From the NCBI RefSeq assembly GCF_963855985.1, contig NC_087104.1:9982001-10046000 (forward strand): a stretch of 64,000 nucleotides of DNA, written 5' to 3'. Position 1 is the first letter of the stretch, and every line of letters starts with the position of its first letter. The notes beneath the pieces were generated by a model. That model was not told where the DNA came from and did not search any database. It saw nothing but the letters and a program-made list of their open reading frames with translations. Positions 1-9,779 of the stretch are shown one piece after another. The translations under genes were made by a program, and so were the position numbers. This DNA is from Ostrinia nubilalis (lineage: Eukaryota; Arthropoda; Insecta; Lepidoptera; Crambidae).

Positions 1-367
1 GGATTGAGGTCATGTGATTTTGAAAAAAATATCCATTTCGTTCTTAGTGTAGGTACTTACACTTACTACAGGCTGAAATTCAAATATTGGAATCCTTATA
101 AACTAAGACTCATGATACATAGTAGGTACATTCCCCAAATATGAGACAAATCCAAAGAATAGAGAAGGATCATACTAAATATAAGGAAAGTACTAATAGA
201 AATAATCCGCCTACAAAATGTTAGTTTCAGGCTTTGTTAAAAGTATTTTTACATCCTGGAAACTTAATTTGAAAATCCCCAACAAATAGGATTAAGTTAT
301 CTGGTTCATTTTTATTGTAGAAAATGTTTGAGAGCTCGGAAAAACGGGCCAATTTTTATTTTATTTT
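1..367. other. No gene seen; short dispersed repeat
   Basis: No convincing coding exon. About 80-150 carries a short dispersed sequence that recurs in inverse orientation near 12055-12130 (shared words such as AACTAAGACTC and AATATGAGACAAA), so at least this part is an old repeat of unknown class. Confidence 0.4.
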
Positions 368-417
368 CCGCAGTAACTAATTATTATTTACTGCGTAATA
401 ATAATTAGTTACTGCGG
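368..417. repeat. Perfect 21-bp hairpin
   Basis: CCGCAGTAACTAATTATTATT at 368-388 is exactly reverse-complemented at 397-417, with an 8-base loop. It may be a tiny MITE or a foldback remnant; no clear target-site duplication was found. Confidence 0.7.
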
Positions 418-476
418 AATGCTTAAATTAATGTTTTCGTGCTACTAATAGCACCTGTATTTCTTTTATGTGTTTA

Positions 477-672
477 CTAGCTGACCCGGCGAACTTTGTT
501 CCGCCTTAATGACAATAAATAAGCAGATTTTTTTTTTAAATTTCGAACGGGATAAAAAGTATCCTATGTCCTTCTCCTGGCTCTAAACTACCTCCCTGTC
601 AATTTTCAGCTAAATCGGTTCAGCCATTCTTGAGTTATAAGTGGTGTAACTAACACGACTTTCTTTTATATA
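477..672 (+). repeat. Retroelement tail-like repeat (CTAGCTGACCCGGCGAAC family)
   Basis: Starts CTAGCTGACCCGGCGAAC, contains the conserved TCCTATGTCCTT and AAATCGGTTCAGCC words, and ends in a TA-rich tail. I recognise this as a very common dispersed sequence of insect genomes, probably the tail of a non-LTR element or a SINE-like derivative; exact class is uncertain. The adjacent hairpin element is inserted into its TATATATA tail. Confidence 0.55.
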
Positions 673-674
673 TA

Positions 675-1777
675 CAGTGTGAGTCACGTTAAAGTGTACA
701 TATGAAAATAGATGAAACTAGACCTATTTTTATCGACAAAAAAGAGGTCAAAAATTTTTTGAGATTTTTTTTTAATTTTTTATAGAATTTTTTTTTTCCA
801 ATTACTTATTGTAAAGAAAAGGTAATAACTTTTAAACTAAGCGGTATATCCTGATGAAATAAAAACAGTAATAATGCTAAATAACAGGCGATACTAAAAA
901 AATACATAAAATACACAAAAAATGCCAACAAATAATAAAAAACGATACTTTTTGAAAAAAATCTGTTTAAAAATTCGTGTTTTTTTGGTTATTTGATAAA
1001 TTTCTCCAAAAAATGCCCCTATAACCGGTGGTTTTTATTACTTTGTATTATTCTCTATCGTATTATCTTTGTAAAACCAAAAATTGCATGTCTCTATCCC
1101 TATCACAACATTTGCTATGATCGTTTGAACAAAGGCCTGCCACAACATTATTCTCCGCTACAGGTAGAGACAATTTTAATTTTAACTAAAATGCTTATTT
1201 TACGTCGAAATCTTTTGTTTTTATTTGAAATCTAACTTGTCTTTATCAAAATTACAAATCTAGAGCCATTTTCAGTTTCGTTGTTAACGAAGCGTTGAAT
1301 GGCGCGCTCGGAGAGGCTTAGTTCAAATGATCATTGCAAACGTTGTGATCGGGATAGAGACATGCGATTTTTGGATTTACGAAGGTTATACGATAGAGAA
1401 TAATACAAAGTAATAAAAACCACCGGTTATAGGGGCATTTTTTGGAGAAATTTATCAAATAACCAAAAAAACACGAATTTAAAAGCAATTTTTTTTTCAA
1501 AAAGTATCATTTTTTATTATTTGTTGGCCTTTTTTGTGTATTTTATGTATTTTTTTAGTATTGCCTGTTATTTAGCATTATTACTGTTTTTATTTTATCA
1601 GGTTATACCGCTTAGTTTAAAAGTTATTACCTTTTCTTTACAATAAGTAATTGGAAGAAAAAAAATTCTATAAAAATTTAAAAAAAATCTCAAAAATTTT
1701 TTGACCTCGTTTTGGTCGATAAAAATAGGTCTAGTTTCATCTTTTTTCATATGTACACTTTAACGTGACTCACACTG
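675..1777. mobile_element. Tc1/mariner-type foldback element (giant hairpin)
   Basis: The ends are inverted repeats beginning CAGTGTGAGTCACGTTAAAG, flanked by TA dinucleotides (673-674, 1778-1779) as expected for Tc1/mariner insertion. The similarity is not confined to the tips: about 675-1131 and 1322-1777 are near-complete inverse copies (roughly 457 bp each) around a loop of about 190 bp. Both arms can be read to give the same peptide stretch (SKKCPYNRWFLLLCIILYRI); this is a consequence of the inversion, not evidence for a gene. No transposase is visible. A transcript would fold into a long dsRNA hairpin. Confidence 0.85.
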
Positions 1778-1779
1778 TA

Positions 1780-2290
1780 TAAAGATTTGTAGAGAGGTCA
1801 ATTCTGTACATGAAATATATTTTCAAAATAACTGCTCCATACCTCACACTGACTGAGTTAAGCGTTAGACCTATAGTATAATATACAATAGTTTGCACAC
1901 ATGCTCTGTGTATTGTATTCGAATGATTCGAACACTTTTTACATTGAAAATTAACACCCACATCGTAGTTGGCACAATAGCAAATCAAAGTCAAAATTAA
2001 AAGTGTGAGTGAATCTTTGTTTATTTGATTAAATTTTGAAGTCAACGCTTTTGAAAGAAATTTAAACATTCTATTGTGAAATTTGAAATAAAAAAACACG
2101 AGAAGAAAGAAAGAAAGAACAACAATTTATCCGACACAAAACCAACATCATCAAAGAGTGTAGAATATTTATGATTTTTCTGTGTTTTGTGATTTTATAA
2201 CGAAGCTACGTTAAAAAGCTAGTCACACTAATCTACCTACACTTATACAGTAATATTATGAAGAGGAATGGACCGATTTGACCATTTAGA
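1780..2290. other. No gene seen
   Basis: AT-rich sequence with a short (GAAA)n run near 2101-2120. The only open frame, about 110 codons on the minus strand, overlaps the transposon edge and has no recognisable domain. Confidence 0.4.
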
Positions 2291-2509
2291 TGTTTTTTTT
2301 TTTAATTCACAACGAGGAAGCTCTTGGCCTGTATCTCACCTGATGGTAAGTGATGATCAGGTCGAAGGTGGAAGCGAGCTTCACTCGGAATCCTCAACAG
2401 AGGAACTGGCTATCTTTACCTCTAACTGCCGGAACACAACAGTGCTGTTAACATTGTTGTTATGGCGACAGACTTAGGTAAGATGGTGGTAGCTAGCCAG
2501 GTGGACTTA
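2291..2509 (-). mobile_element. tRNA-derived SINE (family A), 5'-truncated copy
   Basis: On the minus strand this matches the body of the full SINE at 48342-48650: the GATGATCAGG, GGAAGCGAGCTTCAC and GTTATGGCGACAGACTTAG words are shared. It ends in a poly-A tract, seen here as the T-run at 2291-2303. The tRNA-like head is missing. Short open frames across it are by-products. Confidence 0.8.
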
Positions 2510-2515
2510 GAATTT

Positions 2516-2575
2516 TGTCACCATTAGAATTTTACATTATCCCTGATGAACATAGGCTCTAAATATATGGATAGA
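2516..2575 (-). repeat. Fragment of a dispersed repeat
   Basis: CCATTAGAATTTTACATTAT...GATGAACATAGG is the inverse of a segment near 9510-9550 and resembles 42215-42275. Probably part of the CTAGCTGACCCGGC family. Confidence 0.4.
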
Positions 2576-2598
2576 TTAGACATTATGTGACAGATCGA

Positions 2599-2729
2599 AC
2601 GACCGACGACCTCATGAAGGTAGCAGGATCGCGCGGAAGCAGGCCGCCACCAACCAGCCATTGTGGAAATCATTGAGGGAGGCCTATGTTCAGCAGTGGA
2701 CGTCCTCTGGATGAAATGATGATGATGTT
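2599..2729 (+). mobile_element. RTE-like non-LTR retrotransposon 3' end
   Basis: Shows the typical end of this family: ACGACCTCATGAAGGTAGC, then TTGTGGAAATCATTGAGGGAGG, CAGCAGTGGACGTCC and a terminal ATG-rich run. The better copy at 24752-24964 shows that this region codes the C-terminus of the element polymerase. Here the frame is broken. Confidence 0.75.
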
Positions 2730-3221
2730 GACAGATCGAAATTAACGCTGGCGAAGCCAAAAGCTAAATAATAGCAACTAATAATTGACCCCAAATCGAA
2801 TCATAAAATTAGTTTCTCACCTTCAATACCTTCATTAACTATCCATCTCAATAAACTAATTTCCAAATTGACAGATCTAATCACTTTGAACAATTAATAA
2901 TTCAGATAGCCTTTATCAGAACTGACAGTGTTTGACAGTGTTTTCCTGTGCTATTTGGAAGTCGACGTTTATGTACGACTTTACTTTGATTGGCGTTTTA
3001 TAATTTGACGTAATTGAGCACTTAATTATAGGTAAAACGTTATTAGGAGTAGAGATTAGAAGGTATTTTGTAATGACTCTTTGTAAACTCTATTGAATGA
3101 AATAACAAGATTTGAAATGAGTTTTTAGACTTGAAGCGTGGCGGGAGCTCTCTCTCAAAATGTAAAGTCTGATATACAACAGCTTGGACAGCTATAGGAA
3201 ACAAAACAAATGCATCGACTT
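2730..3221. other. No gene seen
   Basis: AT-rich unique-looking DNA. A 65-codon minus-strand frame at 3043-3240 runs into the neighbouring MITE and has no coding signature. Confidence 0.4.
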
Positions 3222-3224
3222 TTA

Positions 3225-3340
3225 GGCTGAGTTGCACCACCTAACTTTGACCGTAACTATAACGATAACCGATGTTTTTTGTATGGAGTTTGAAAGATTT
3301 TGACATTTGTTAAAGTCAAAGTAAGATGGTGCAACGCAGC
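3225..3340. mobile_element. Harbinger-type MITE (GGCTGAGTTGCACC family)
   Basis: Terminal inverted repeats GGCTGAGTTGCACCA / TGGTGCAACGCAGC, 116 bp, flanked by TTA on both sides (3222-3224, 3341-3343). A 3-bp TWA duplication is characteristic of PIF/Harbinger elements. One of six copies in the window. Confidence 0.85.
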
Positions 3341-3344
3341 TTAA

Positions 3345-3840
3345 TGTAGAGCTTAACAATTTGTTCTAAAAGATACATACAGTAGCTTACGTTACTCAAT
3401 ACGGTATGTTTGATTCGCCATATACACAAAATGTTGTGCAGTTAATTGCGGGTCACTAGGCTATTTAGATGTGAAATTATTCGTCATTATATGGGAGTAA
3501 GTCCCATTAGTGTGATGAAGGCTTAAACCGATAAAAATACACAATAAAATAAATCGTAGGGACTTCAGAGAAGAGAGCTTTTCATTACTTAACTACTTTT
3601 CTTTTACTTACTCTTTATTTTTCTTTTATAAAGTTTAATGTAGTTTTGGAACCTTTTAGAATATAAATGCTAGACCCTAAACAGTAAAGTATCGTCAAAT
3701 AAGCTTTGTATGTTGACATGGATATGAGATATGATAACGTGCAGTTAAATCGATACATGTGTAAGTCGTGTAGGTAATGAAAATGTGTCAGTAAATTTTT
3801 TGAGTTGGCAATTATAATATTGTGATAAAGGTTTAAATAA
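3345..3840. other. No gene seen
   Basis: No repeat or exon recognised. A minus-strand open frame continuing from here into the next repeat (3615-3980) is low-complexity and crosses repeat DNA. Confidence 0.35.
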
Positions 3841-4008
3841 CTAATCTGATTAAAACTCGAGAACGGCTGGGCCGATTGAGCTGATTTTGGTTTTAAAATG
3901 TTTGTCGTAGTCCAGGGTAGGTCTAAACGGTGAGCAAATAGGCGCGCGATATTGTTTTTCTGTGACAGACAAAATTCCACGCGGGTAAAGCCGCGGGCAG
4001 AAAGCTAG
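3841..4008 (-). repeat. Retroelement tail-like repeat ending CTAG
   Basis: Read on the minus strand it begins CTAGCTTTCTGCCCGCGGC and TTTACCCGCGTGGAATTTTG, the same opening as the copies at 11049 and 15261. It then carries the GGGCCGATTGAGC-type word. Class uncertain (SINE-like or non-LTR tail). Confidence 0.5.
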
Positions 4009-4023
4009 TGGAAAATAAATCTC

Positions 4024-4140
4024 ATCAACATCATCATTTCAGCCATAGGACGTCCACTGCTGAACAAAGGCCTCCCCCAATGCTTTCCATGTTGACCGGT
4101 TGGTAGCGGGCGTCCAGCGCCTTCCTGCTGTCGTCTAACG
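4024..4140 (-). mobile_element. RTE-like 3' end fragment
   Basis: Inverse of the RTE tail: ATCATCATTTCAGCC, GGACGTCCACTGCTG and AAAGGCCTCCCCCAA. Truncated upstream. Confidence 0.7.
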
Positions 4141-4290
4141 TCTAATGATCATAGTTGAATTATTTGTAAATAATTCGTCCTAAAACGCGAGAAATACAAT
4201 TTAACACGACGAAAAAGAATTAAAAGTCAAACAATTAAGAACTTTTTACAACTCGCGAATACTTTGTTCCTTCTTATTGACTTTGACTTT

Positions 4291-4312
4291 CAATCAATCA
4301 ATCAATCAATAA
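4291..4312 (-). repeat. (ATTG)n 3' microsatellite of the LINE
   Basis: Plus strand CAATCAATCAATCAATCAAT. Its position right at the 3' end of the retrotransposon suggests it is the element's own terminal repeat rather than an independent microsatellite. Confidence 0.75.
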
Positions 4313-4563
4313 ATCATTTATTGTCTTAGTTATAGGTATTACAATAACACAGATCTTAAATGTAATACATAAGTCCGCTATAACCTGCCGATTGGGCGTA
4401 CAATATTTTATTCGTATGAATACAGATTACGTAGTTGCAAGATATTATAACTACATAACAAAACAATAAACACATAACAAACTTTAGAACAATTAGTAAC
4501 AATCTTACATTTTAAAATCTTGTAGCTTAAGGTAGGCTAGTAAGACTAATTAAATAAATAACA

Positions 4564-5265
4564 TCAATAACTAATTTTATCTTGTAAATATTCATTTAAA
4601 GAGTAATAACATTTTTTGACTAAAATGTCACACAGTGCTGTCTTGAAGTTTTTATAATTTAACTCTTTTAGGCTGTCAGGTAAATGGTTAAAAATTTTAG
4701 GTGCTACAACAAAGACACTATTTGAAAAATAACTAGTGCGCGATGTATGATGGGGTAATATATCTATTTTATTGCGAGTTTTGCGATGTAGTCTGGTTAT
4801 CCTAGATTTAAAATAATAATCATATTTTTTTACAAATAGACAAACTTCAAGAATATACAATGAGGGAAGATTGAGTAACTGCAGTTTAGGAAATAATTGC
4901 CTGCAACTAACCATTTGACTGACGCCGAAGATGGCTCTGATGCATTTTTTTTGAGCACGAAATATGGGTAATAAATTAACATTTGCCGTATTTCCCCAAT
5001 GGATTATTCCGTAGCGTAAGTTAGAAGCCACATATCCATAGTAGGCAATAAGAGCAGCTTTCTTAGACACAGATCTTGCAATTTTTTTTAAGGGAAAAAC
5101 AAATTTACTAATTTTATTCGTTAATTGTAAAGTATGTGGTTTCCAACACGCGTTACTATCAATTTTTACACCCAGAAAACATATTTCATTAGCTTCTTCA
5201 ATTAAATGATTATCATAACTCACCGTAATGTTTTTTTTGCGTTTTTTATTTAAATAGAATTGCAT
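4564..5265 (-). pseudogene. Reverse transcriptase, C-terminal part (thumb and downstream)
   Basis: Continuation of the LINE polymerase after the inserted element. Visible landmarks, in order, are CFLGVKIDSNACWKPH (the common LGV.iD..L.W..H segment just after the catalytic palm), then RYGIIHWGNT, then AQKKCIRAIFG, all conserved in Jockey/CR1-type polymerases. It ends at a stop at 4564 followed by the LINE 3' UTR. The open frame can be extended to an ATG at 5295, but those first residues are encoded by the inverted repeat of the inserted transposon, not by the LINE. Without the insertion this part would simply continue the upstream frame. I call it a pseudogene because the protein is physically split; otherwise the frame is intact, which suggests that the insertion is young. 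Confidence 0.88.
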
Positions 5266-5269
5266 ATAT

Positions 5270-6994
5270 AAGGTGTTATTTTTTGTACTGATCATACTTT
5301 ACCAACGCATCTAATAAAATCATACAAATACAACCCAAGTGTTTTTAAAAAAAAATTCAGGCTAGTTTTTGTTTTTACTTTTCCTAACAAAAAAAAGATA
5401 TTATTTTTACAACCATCCTGTCTTCACTCACTGCCTCTCTCTCTTTCTTTACTCATTTCATTCATACGAGTACGAACAATGGCCGCGCGCATTCATTCAA
5501 CGTTCACACACATAAAGGTTAGATTACACTAAACCTACGTTACCAAAAATTATCACTCGTGAGTATGTACGATGTTACGTCATGTTAATAGGTACTACGC
5601 GCTGGGAGAAACAAAATCTAGCTACATAAGTAGGTAAATAAGTGTATTTTCATTAGTGTAATAGCGGGGGACTTTTCCAACGAACCGAGGCGAATCATCC
5701 GCGTTAAACTAGAAATTTAAAAAAGGATAGAAATTGGAATTCAATATCTACGGTTTCGTAATGCCTGCGCAATTTATTTAGAGACGTAATAAAAAATTGA
5801 TAGGTACATACCTATTACTACTTCGCTTCGCTTCAGTGGAAATGCACCCTAATATTGAATATGAATAGGTGTTGTAAATAAAACTGATCAATTTTCCTGG
5901 TTTTAATTCCTAAATTATGATTTGCCATCACACTTTAGATTCATTGATTTTACTTATTCACACATTTACCTATTTTGAATGTTGTTATTTAAAGTTCCTA
6001 GGTTATTATTACACTAATCACAATACATTTTGAACGTCAAGCCTTTGTTGAATGTTCACGTAAACACTGTCTTGCACTGTCTAATCTAGCCACGATCGAA
6101 TTGAGGTAATGCTTTCGGGCTGCACACTTGCTTGCTGTTCACTAGACACCACGTCGGATGTTGTATTCACAATTCGCGCACTAACTTTTTTACGGAAAAA
6201 GTCCCTTTCGCGTAAACAAGCACTCATCTGTCCAAATCACACTGTAGGTATGTACCTAGGTAGACTTCCGCAATAACCATCGATAGAACTAGGTCGCGGT
6301 CGTGGCCCTTTGGCAACAACTCCTTGATAAGGCATTCCGTATTTTTACGCAAAAGCCGCCGTCTGCGGCGCTCGCATCTGGGTACCGCCAGCACTGTGCC
6401 GGTGATTGAAATTGAAATCCAGAACTTCGTCCTCGAAGCGCACGGAATCTCGTCAAGTCAGGATACGGCTGCGCTCCCTGAAGCGCTGCGCGGCTCCAAA
6501 CAAGCAATGAAGGTTTTCGACTCGTCAATGTTTCTCGTCGGCCAGTTAGTGTGCCCGAAACATAATTTCACCTGCGTTTTGTTATTGATCAAGCGCGGCA
6601 TTGTAATAAATCACACATACACTGCAATACGTTTGGGCGCATTGGACGGACTGGGACGATTATTTATGTTGTTGCGCTCCCGCATGCCGATCGGCGGCTC
6701 GGCGCGGGCTGTGGGCGCGGAGCGACTGGCATGGCAGCGAGCGATATCAATATGGCCGACTCACGCGGCGCGGCACGTGGCAGGTCGTTGCCCTCGGCCG
6801 GCTACTACGATAGTGCGTACAAACGAATACTCACCGCGCTCAAAGGATGATTTATTTTTTATTTTTTTCGAAACATTCTTTGTCGTTTTACTCGAAAACT
6901 AGCCTGAATTTTTTTTTAAAAACACTTGGGTTGTATTTGTATGATTTTATTAGATGCGTTGGTAAAGTATGATCAGTACAAAAAATAACACCTT
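5270..6994. mobile_element. 1.7-kb DNA transposon with perfect 100-bp inverted repeats
   Basis: Positions 5270-5369 (AAGGTGTTATTTTTTGTACT...) are the exact inverse of 6895-6994, by eye without mismatch. The element is flanked by ATAT at 5266-5269 and 6995-6998; because ATAT is palindromic, a TA duplication is equally possible. It interrupts a reverse transcriptase whose frame closes perfectly on removal, so insertion, not rearrangement, explains the inverted repeat. No transposase is visible, so it is non-autonomous. The interior has an AT-rich left half and a GC-rich right half (about 6290-6840). Superfamily not assigned. Confidence 0.9.
6290..6840. other. GC-rich block inside the transposon, possibly captured host DNA
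   Basis: Base composition changes sharply to GC/CpG-rich. On the plus strand a frame of about 190 codons (6324-6902) is open, but it runs into the element's inverted repeat and has no recognised domain. On the minus strand the block begins next to GCGCGGTGAGTATTCG, which resembles a splice donor. The block could be a captured promoter or 5' exon of a host gene. This is inference from composition only. Confidence 0.4.
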
Positions 6995-8533
6995 ATATTG
7001 TGTTTTATCAAGATTAACTACTAAATTATTTGCATTCATCCAGTTAATTACATTTGCAAGAGCATCGTTTATGGACTGCTCGTATGTGTCATGATCATTA
7101 CTTTTAATAACTATGGTAGAATCATCGGCAAATAAATACATTGGGTGCGGAACATTTAGGGGGAGATCATTTATATAAATTATGAACAATAAAGGACCAA
7201 GTATAGTTCCTTGTGGCACTCCGTATTTAACTACTTCTATATCGGATTTTACAGTTACAACATTTTTTCTACAATCTATTTTAGTTATTTCTGTATATTG
7301 TAAGCGTTCGTTTAAGTATGAAGTTAATAATTCCAATATGGGTCCTCTGATTCCATAACTATACAACTTGCTTAGCAGTTTTTCATGGCATACAAAATCG
7401 AACGCTTTAGACATGTCCATAAATAGCGCTGTCACAGGAATACTGTCATTAAGGCATTCCGAAATGTTGCGCATAAGATGATATATAGCTAAGTTAGTAG
7501 ATTTGTCTTTCCTAAACCCAAATTGTTTTTCGCTGAGAATGTTATATTTTTCGAAAAAATTTATTAAACCCTCATATATTACTGTTTCGAATACTTTAGC
7601 AAATATTGATATTAATGCAATAGGACGGTAGTTTTCGTGTTCATCTCTATTACCTTTTTTAAATAACGGTTTAACTACTGATATTTTCAATTTACTAGGA
7701 AATATTCCTTTGCTTATAGATAAGTTGATTATGTGAGACAATGGACCAGAGATTTCATCTTTACAGAATTTAATAACTTTAGTATTTAAGTCATCATAAC
7801 CCACGCTATTTTTATTTTTTAGATTTTTGATAATTCTTATAACATTCTCAGGATTTATTGGGTTGAGATATATAGAATTCTTGTTAGTTTTTATTTTACG
7901 GTCATATGAAATATTTGTTTTAGAGCTGTTATTTTTTTGTTTCTTTTTATGAATTTCTACCATATTTACAAAATTTCTGTTAAAAATTTGCGCGATTTCT
8001 TTTGGTTTACTAATTATTTCGTTATTATATTTTAATTGAGTTATATTTTCTCTGGGTTGCTTAAACTTGTTTGAGTTAATTATATTCCATGTAGCTTTTG
8101 TACTATTAACAGCGTTATATATGTATTTATAATTTTGTAAGCGTTGAGATTTAATTATAATTTTTTTAAGTAAGTTTGTGTACATTTTAAATTTATTTTT
8201 ATCAGTTACAGTTACTTTATTTAAGTATAGCCTTCTTTTTGTATGGCACGATTTTTTTATCCCTTTTGTAATCCACGGAGGGCGTATTTTTGAAGAAATT
8301 TTAAAAAGATTAAATGGGAAACACAAATCATAAAAAAGTTTGAAAGTATCAAAAAAGAGATTGTAAGATTGATTAGGGTCATTACTTAGATATACTTCAC
8401 TAAAACTCATTTGTTTTAAACAGTATTTAAATTTTTCTAGGTTCTCTAGACTTAAATCACGTTTCTTTATGAACCAGTGTGGAAATCTTATTATTTTTTT
8501 AATTGGATATTTCAGAAGTTGTGCAAATTGACT
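6995..8533 (-). pseudogene. Reverse transcriptase, N-terminal part with catalytic palm
   Basis: The frame is open from 8533 and has its first ATG at 8410. From that ATG the order of motifs is that of a LINE polymerase: NYRPIALISIFAKVFE, then FGFRKDKST, FMDMSKAFD at about residues 330-338 (first catalytic Asp), GVPQGT at about 397-402, and FADD at about 427-430 (the YxDD box, here with Phe). The 41 codons upstream of the ATG also read like family sequence (PHWFIKKRDL), so the ATG is not necessarily the native start; an in-frame TGA lies at 8534-8536. After Gln-Tyr at 6995 the frame runs into the inserted transposon and stops. Coding sequence of a mobile element, not a host gene. Confidence 0.9.
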
Positions 8534-8536
8534 TCA

Positions 8537-9478
8537 AAGGCAACTTTTTATTTTCTTTTTCCTTCAATCTTTCATGTCGAAGGCTTTAGACGTGGAACGG
8601 TGGATCGTTTTATCAAACATTTTAAAAGTTTGTCGTTACCGATTACTTATCTCTTCAGCAAGTTAGATTTTTATAATTGGGAAGCCTTCTTCAATCTCCT
8701 TCTTCTTATTTTGTTAATCCTCTAAGGTTAATAGCGATCAACTTATGTTTTTAAGAGCTCCTAAAATTATGACAATTCAGTTGACAATATGTATTTATTA
8801 AAAAAAACCTTAAATCTAACATAGAACCTAAACAATTGTTGTTTAAAAAATATATGTAACAAAATTTAATTAGTTTACAGGGCTAAAATGAAATGTTTTT
8901 AATTTTTTGTACCTAATTTCATATTATTGGTTAATATTATTGTTGCACCCTTTTTGCATTTCATTCCAAAATCCATACTTATTAGAGTAGTGTTAATCAC
9001 TACATTACTTACGGTAAATAAAGTGAAATGCCTTAATGAATACTAAGAACAAAATAACATTTCCATTAAGTAACGTAATAAAAAGCTTTTTATAGAAAAA
9101 GACGGGTAAAGTAAGTAGGCGAGGTAGCTAGATGCATTTCTGCATCCTCACTGAAAGCTATTTTGCGCCTTTGATCGGAAAAAGGCTCTTTATTTTGTTT
9201 AATTTAATTAAAATCGCTGCCTAGAAGCTGAACTAATTTTCTGTATAGCTGTGACGAACTGCAAAGCTTTTTATTAGTAGAAAAATGCCTTGCACAACGT
9301 TAGTGAGCCAGAAATAGCACCAATGATTATTGTAGAACCTATATTCACAATATGAATTCTAATAGTGTATCATGTTATCAATTTGTAGGTAGATAAATAC
9401 TAAGAAAAATAATTTCTTTACCTGTATAAAAAGTAGGCTTAATAAAGGCCTACACCTATTTCTTATTTCTTGATGGTT
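8537..9478. other. No gene seen
   Basis: AT-rich. Some of 8537-8720 may be decayed upstream LINE sequence, but no endonuclease motif is readable. Nothing recognised from about 8740 to 9478. Confidence 0.35.
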
Positions 9479-9479
9479 T

Positions 9480-9606
9480 GTTACTGGTCGACCCAACGAA
9501 CCTCGTACCGCCTATGTTCATCAGAAATAATGTGGAATTCTAGAATGGTGAAAGAATTTTATAAACGTTCAGGTAGTTTCGGAGACTATTCAATACAAAC
9601 AAATAA
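9480..9606 (+). repeat. Diverged CTAGCTGACCCGGC-type repeat
   Basis: CTGGTCGACCCAACGAACCTCGTACCGCC parallels the start of the repeat at 477, followed by a GATGAACATAGG-type segment (inverse strand) shared with 2516-2575. Confidence 0.4.
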
Positions 9607-9652
9607 TAGAATGTTTCGTCTACAATTAGTATGACTTATAGTCCTATGTCCC

Positions 9653-9760
9653 CTAGATGGGGCAGAGGGCGTCCACAACAGTCCTCCATCTCGTTCGGTC
9701 TTGAGCTTCTCGCTTGATCTCGCTCCAGGTCTTGCCGATCTTCTTCGCCTCGTCCGCTAC
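9653..9760 (-). pseudogene. Non-LTR retrotransposon polymerase C-terminal fragment
   Basis: The minus strand encodes an unbroken 35-residue end with its own stop codon, including KKIGKTWSEIKREAQDRTRW and VVDALCPI. The W-(x)n-AQDR-x-RW pattern is that of C-termini of lepidopteran non-LTR 'endonuclease-reverse transcriptase' proteins, but of a different family from the copies at 24752 and 41931. The element is truncated upstream; repeat DNA continues for a few tens of bases on either side. Confidence 0.7.
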
Positions 9761-9779
9761 AGTGCGCCGCCAAGTTTAC

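Larger units (their letters stand above)
4291..8533 (-). mobile_element. Non-LTR (Jockey/CR1-like) retrotransposon, 5'-truncated and interrupted
   Basis: Minus-strand LINE. It carries a reverse transcriptase in two pieces (6995-8533 and 4564-5265), then an AT-rich 3' untranslated region ending in about five TTGA/ATTG units at 4291-4312, a terminal microsatellite like those of CR1/Jockey-group elements. It is split at 5266-6998 by an inverted-repeat element with an ATAT target duplication. Removing the insertion and one ATAT rejoins the polymerase in frame. No endonuclease domain was recognised upstream of 8533, where all frames are closed, so the copy is probably 5'-truncated, as is usual after target-primed reverse transcription. 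Confidence 0.85.

Noticed and set aside
993..1500. Open frames on both strands sharing SKKCPYNRWFLLLCIILYRI
   Set aside because: They are the two arms of one inverted repeat read on opposite strands; no gene structure.
4564..5295. Complete independent gene starting at the ATG at 5295
   Set aside because: The first residues are encoded by the inverted repeat of the inserted transposon; the frame is the tail of the LINE polymerase.
6324..6902. 192-codon plus-strand frame inside the transposon
   Set aside because: It runs into the element's inverted repeat, has no domain, and GC-rich DNA gives long frames by chance.
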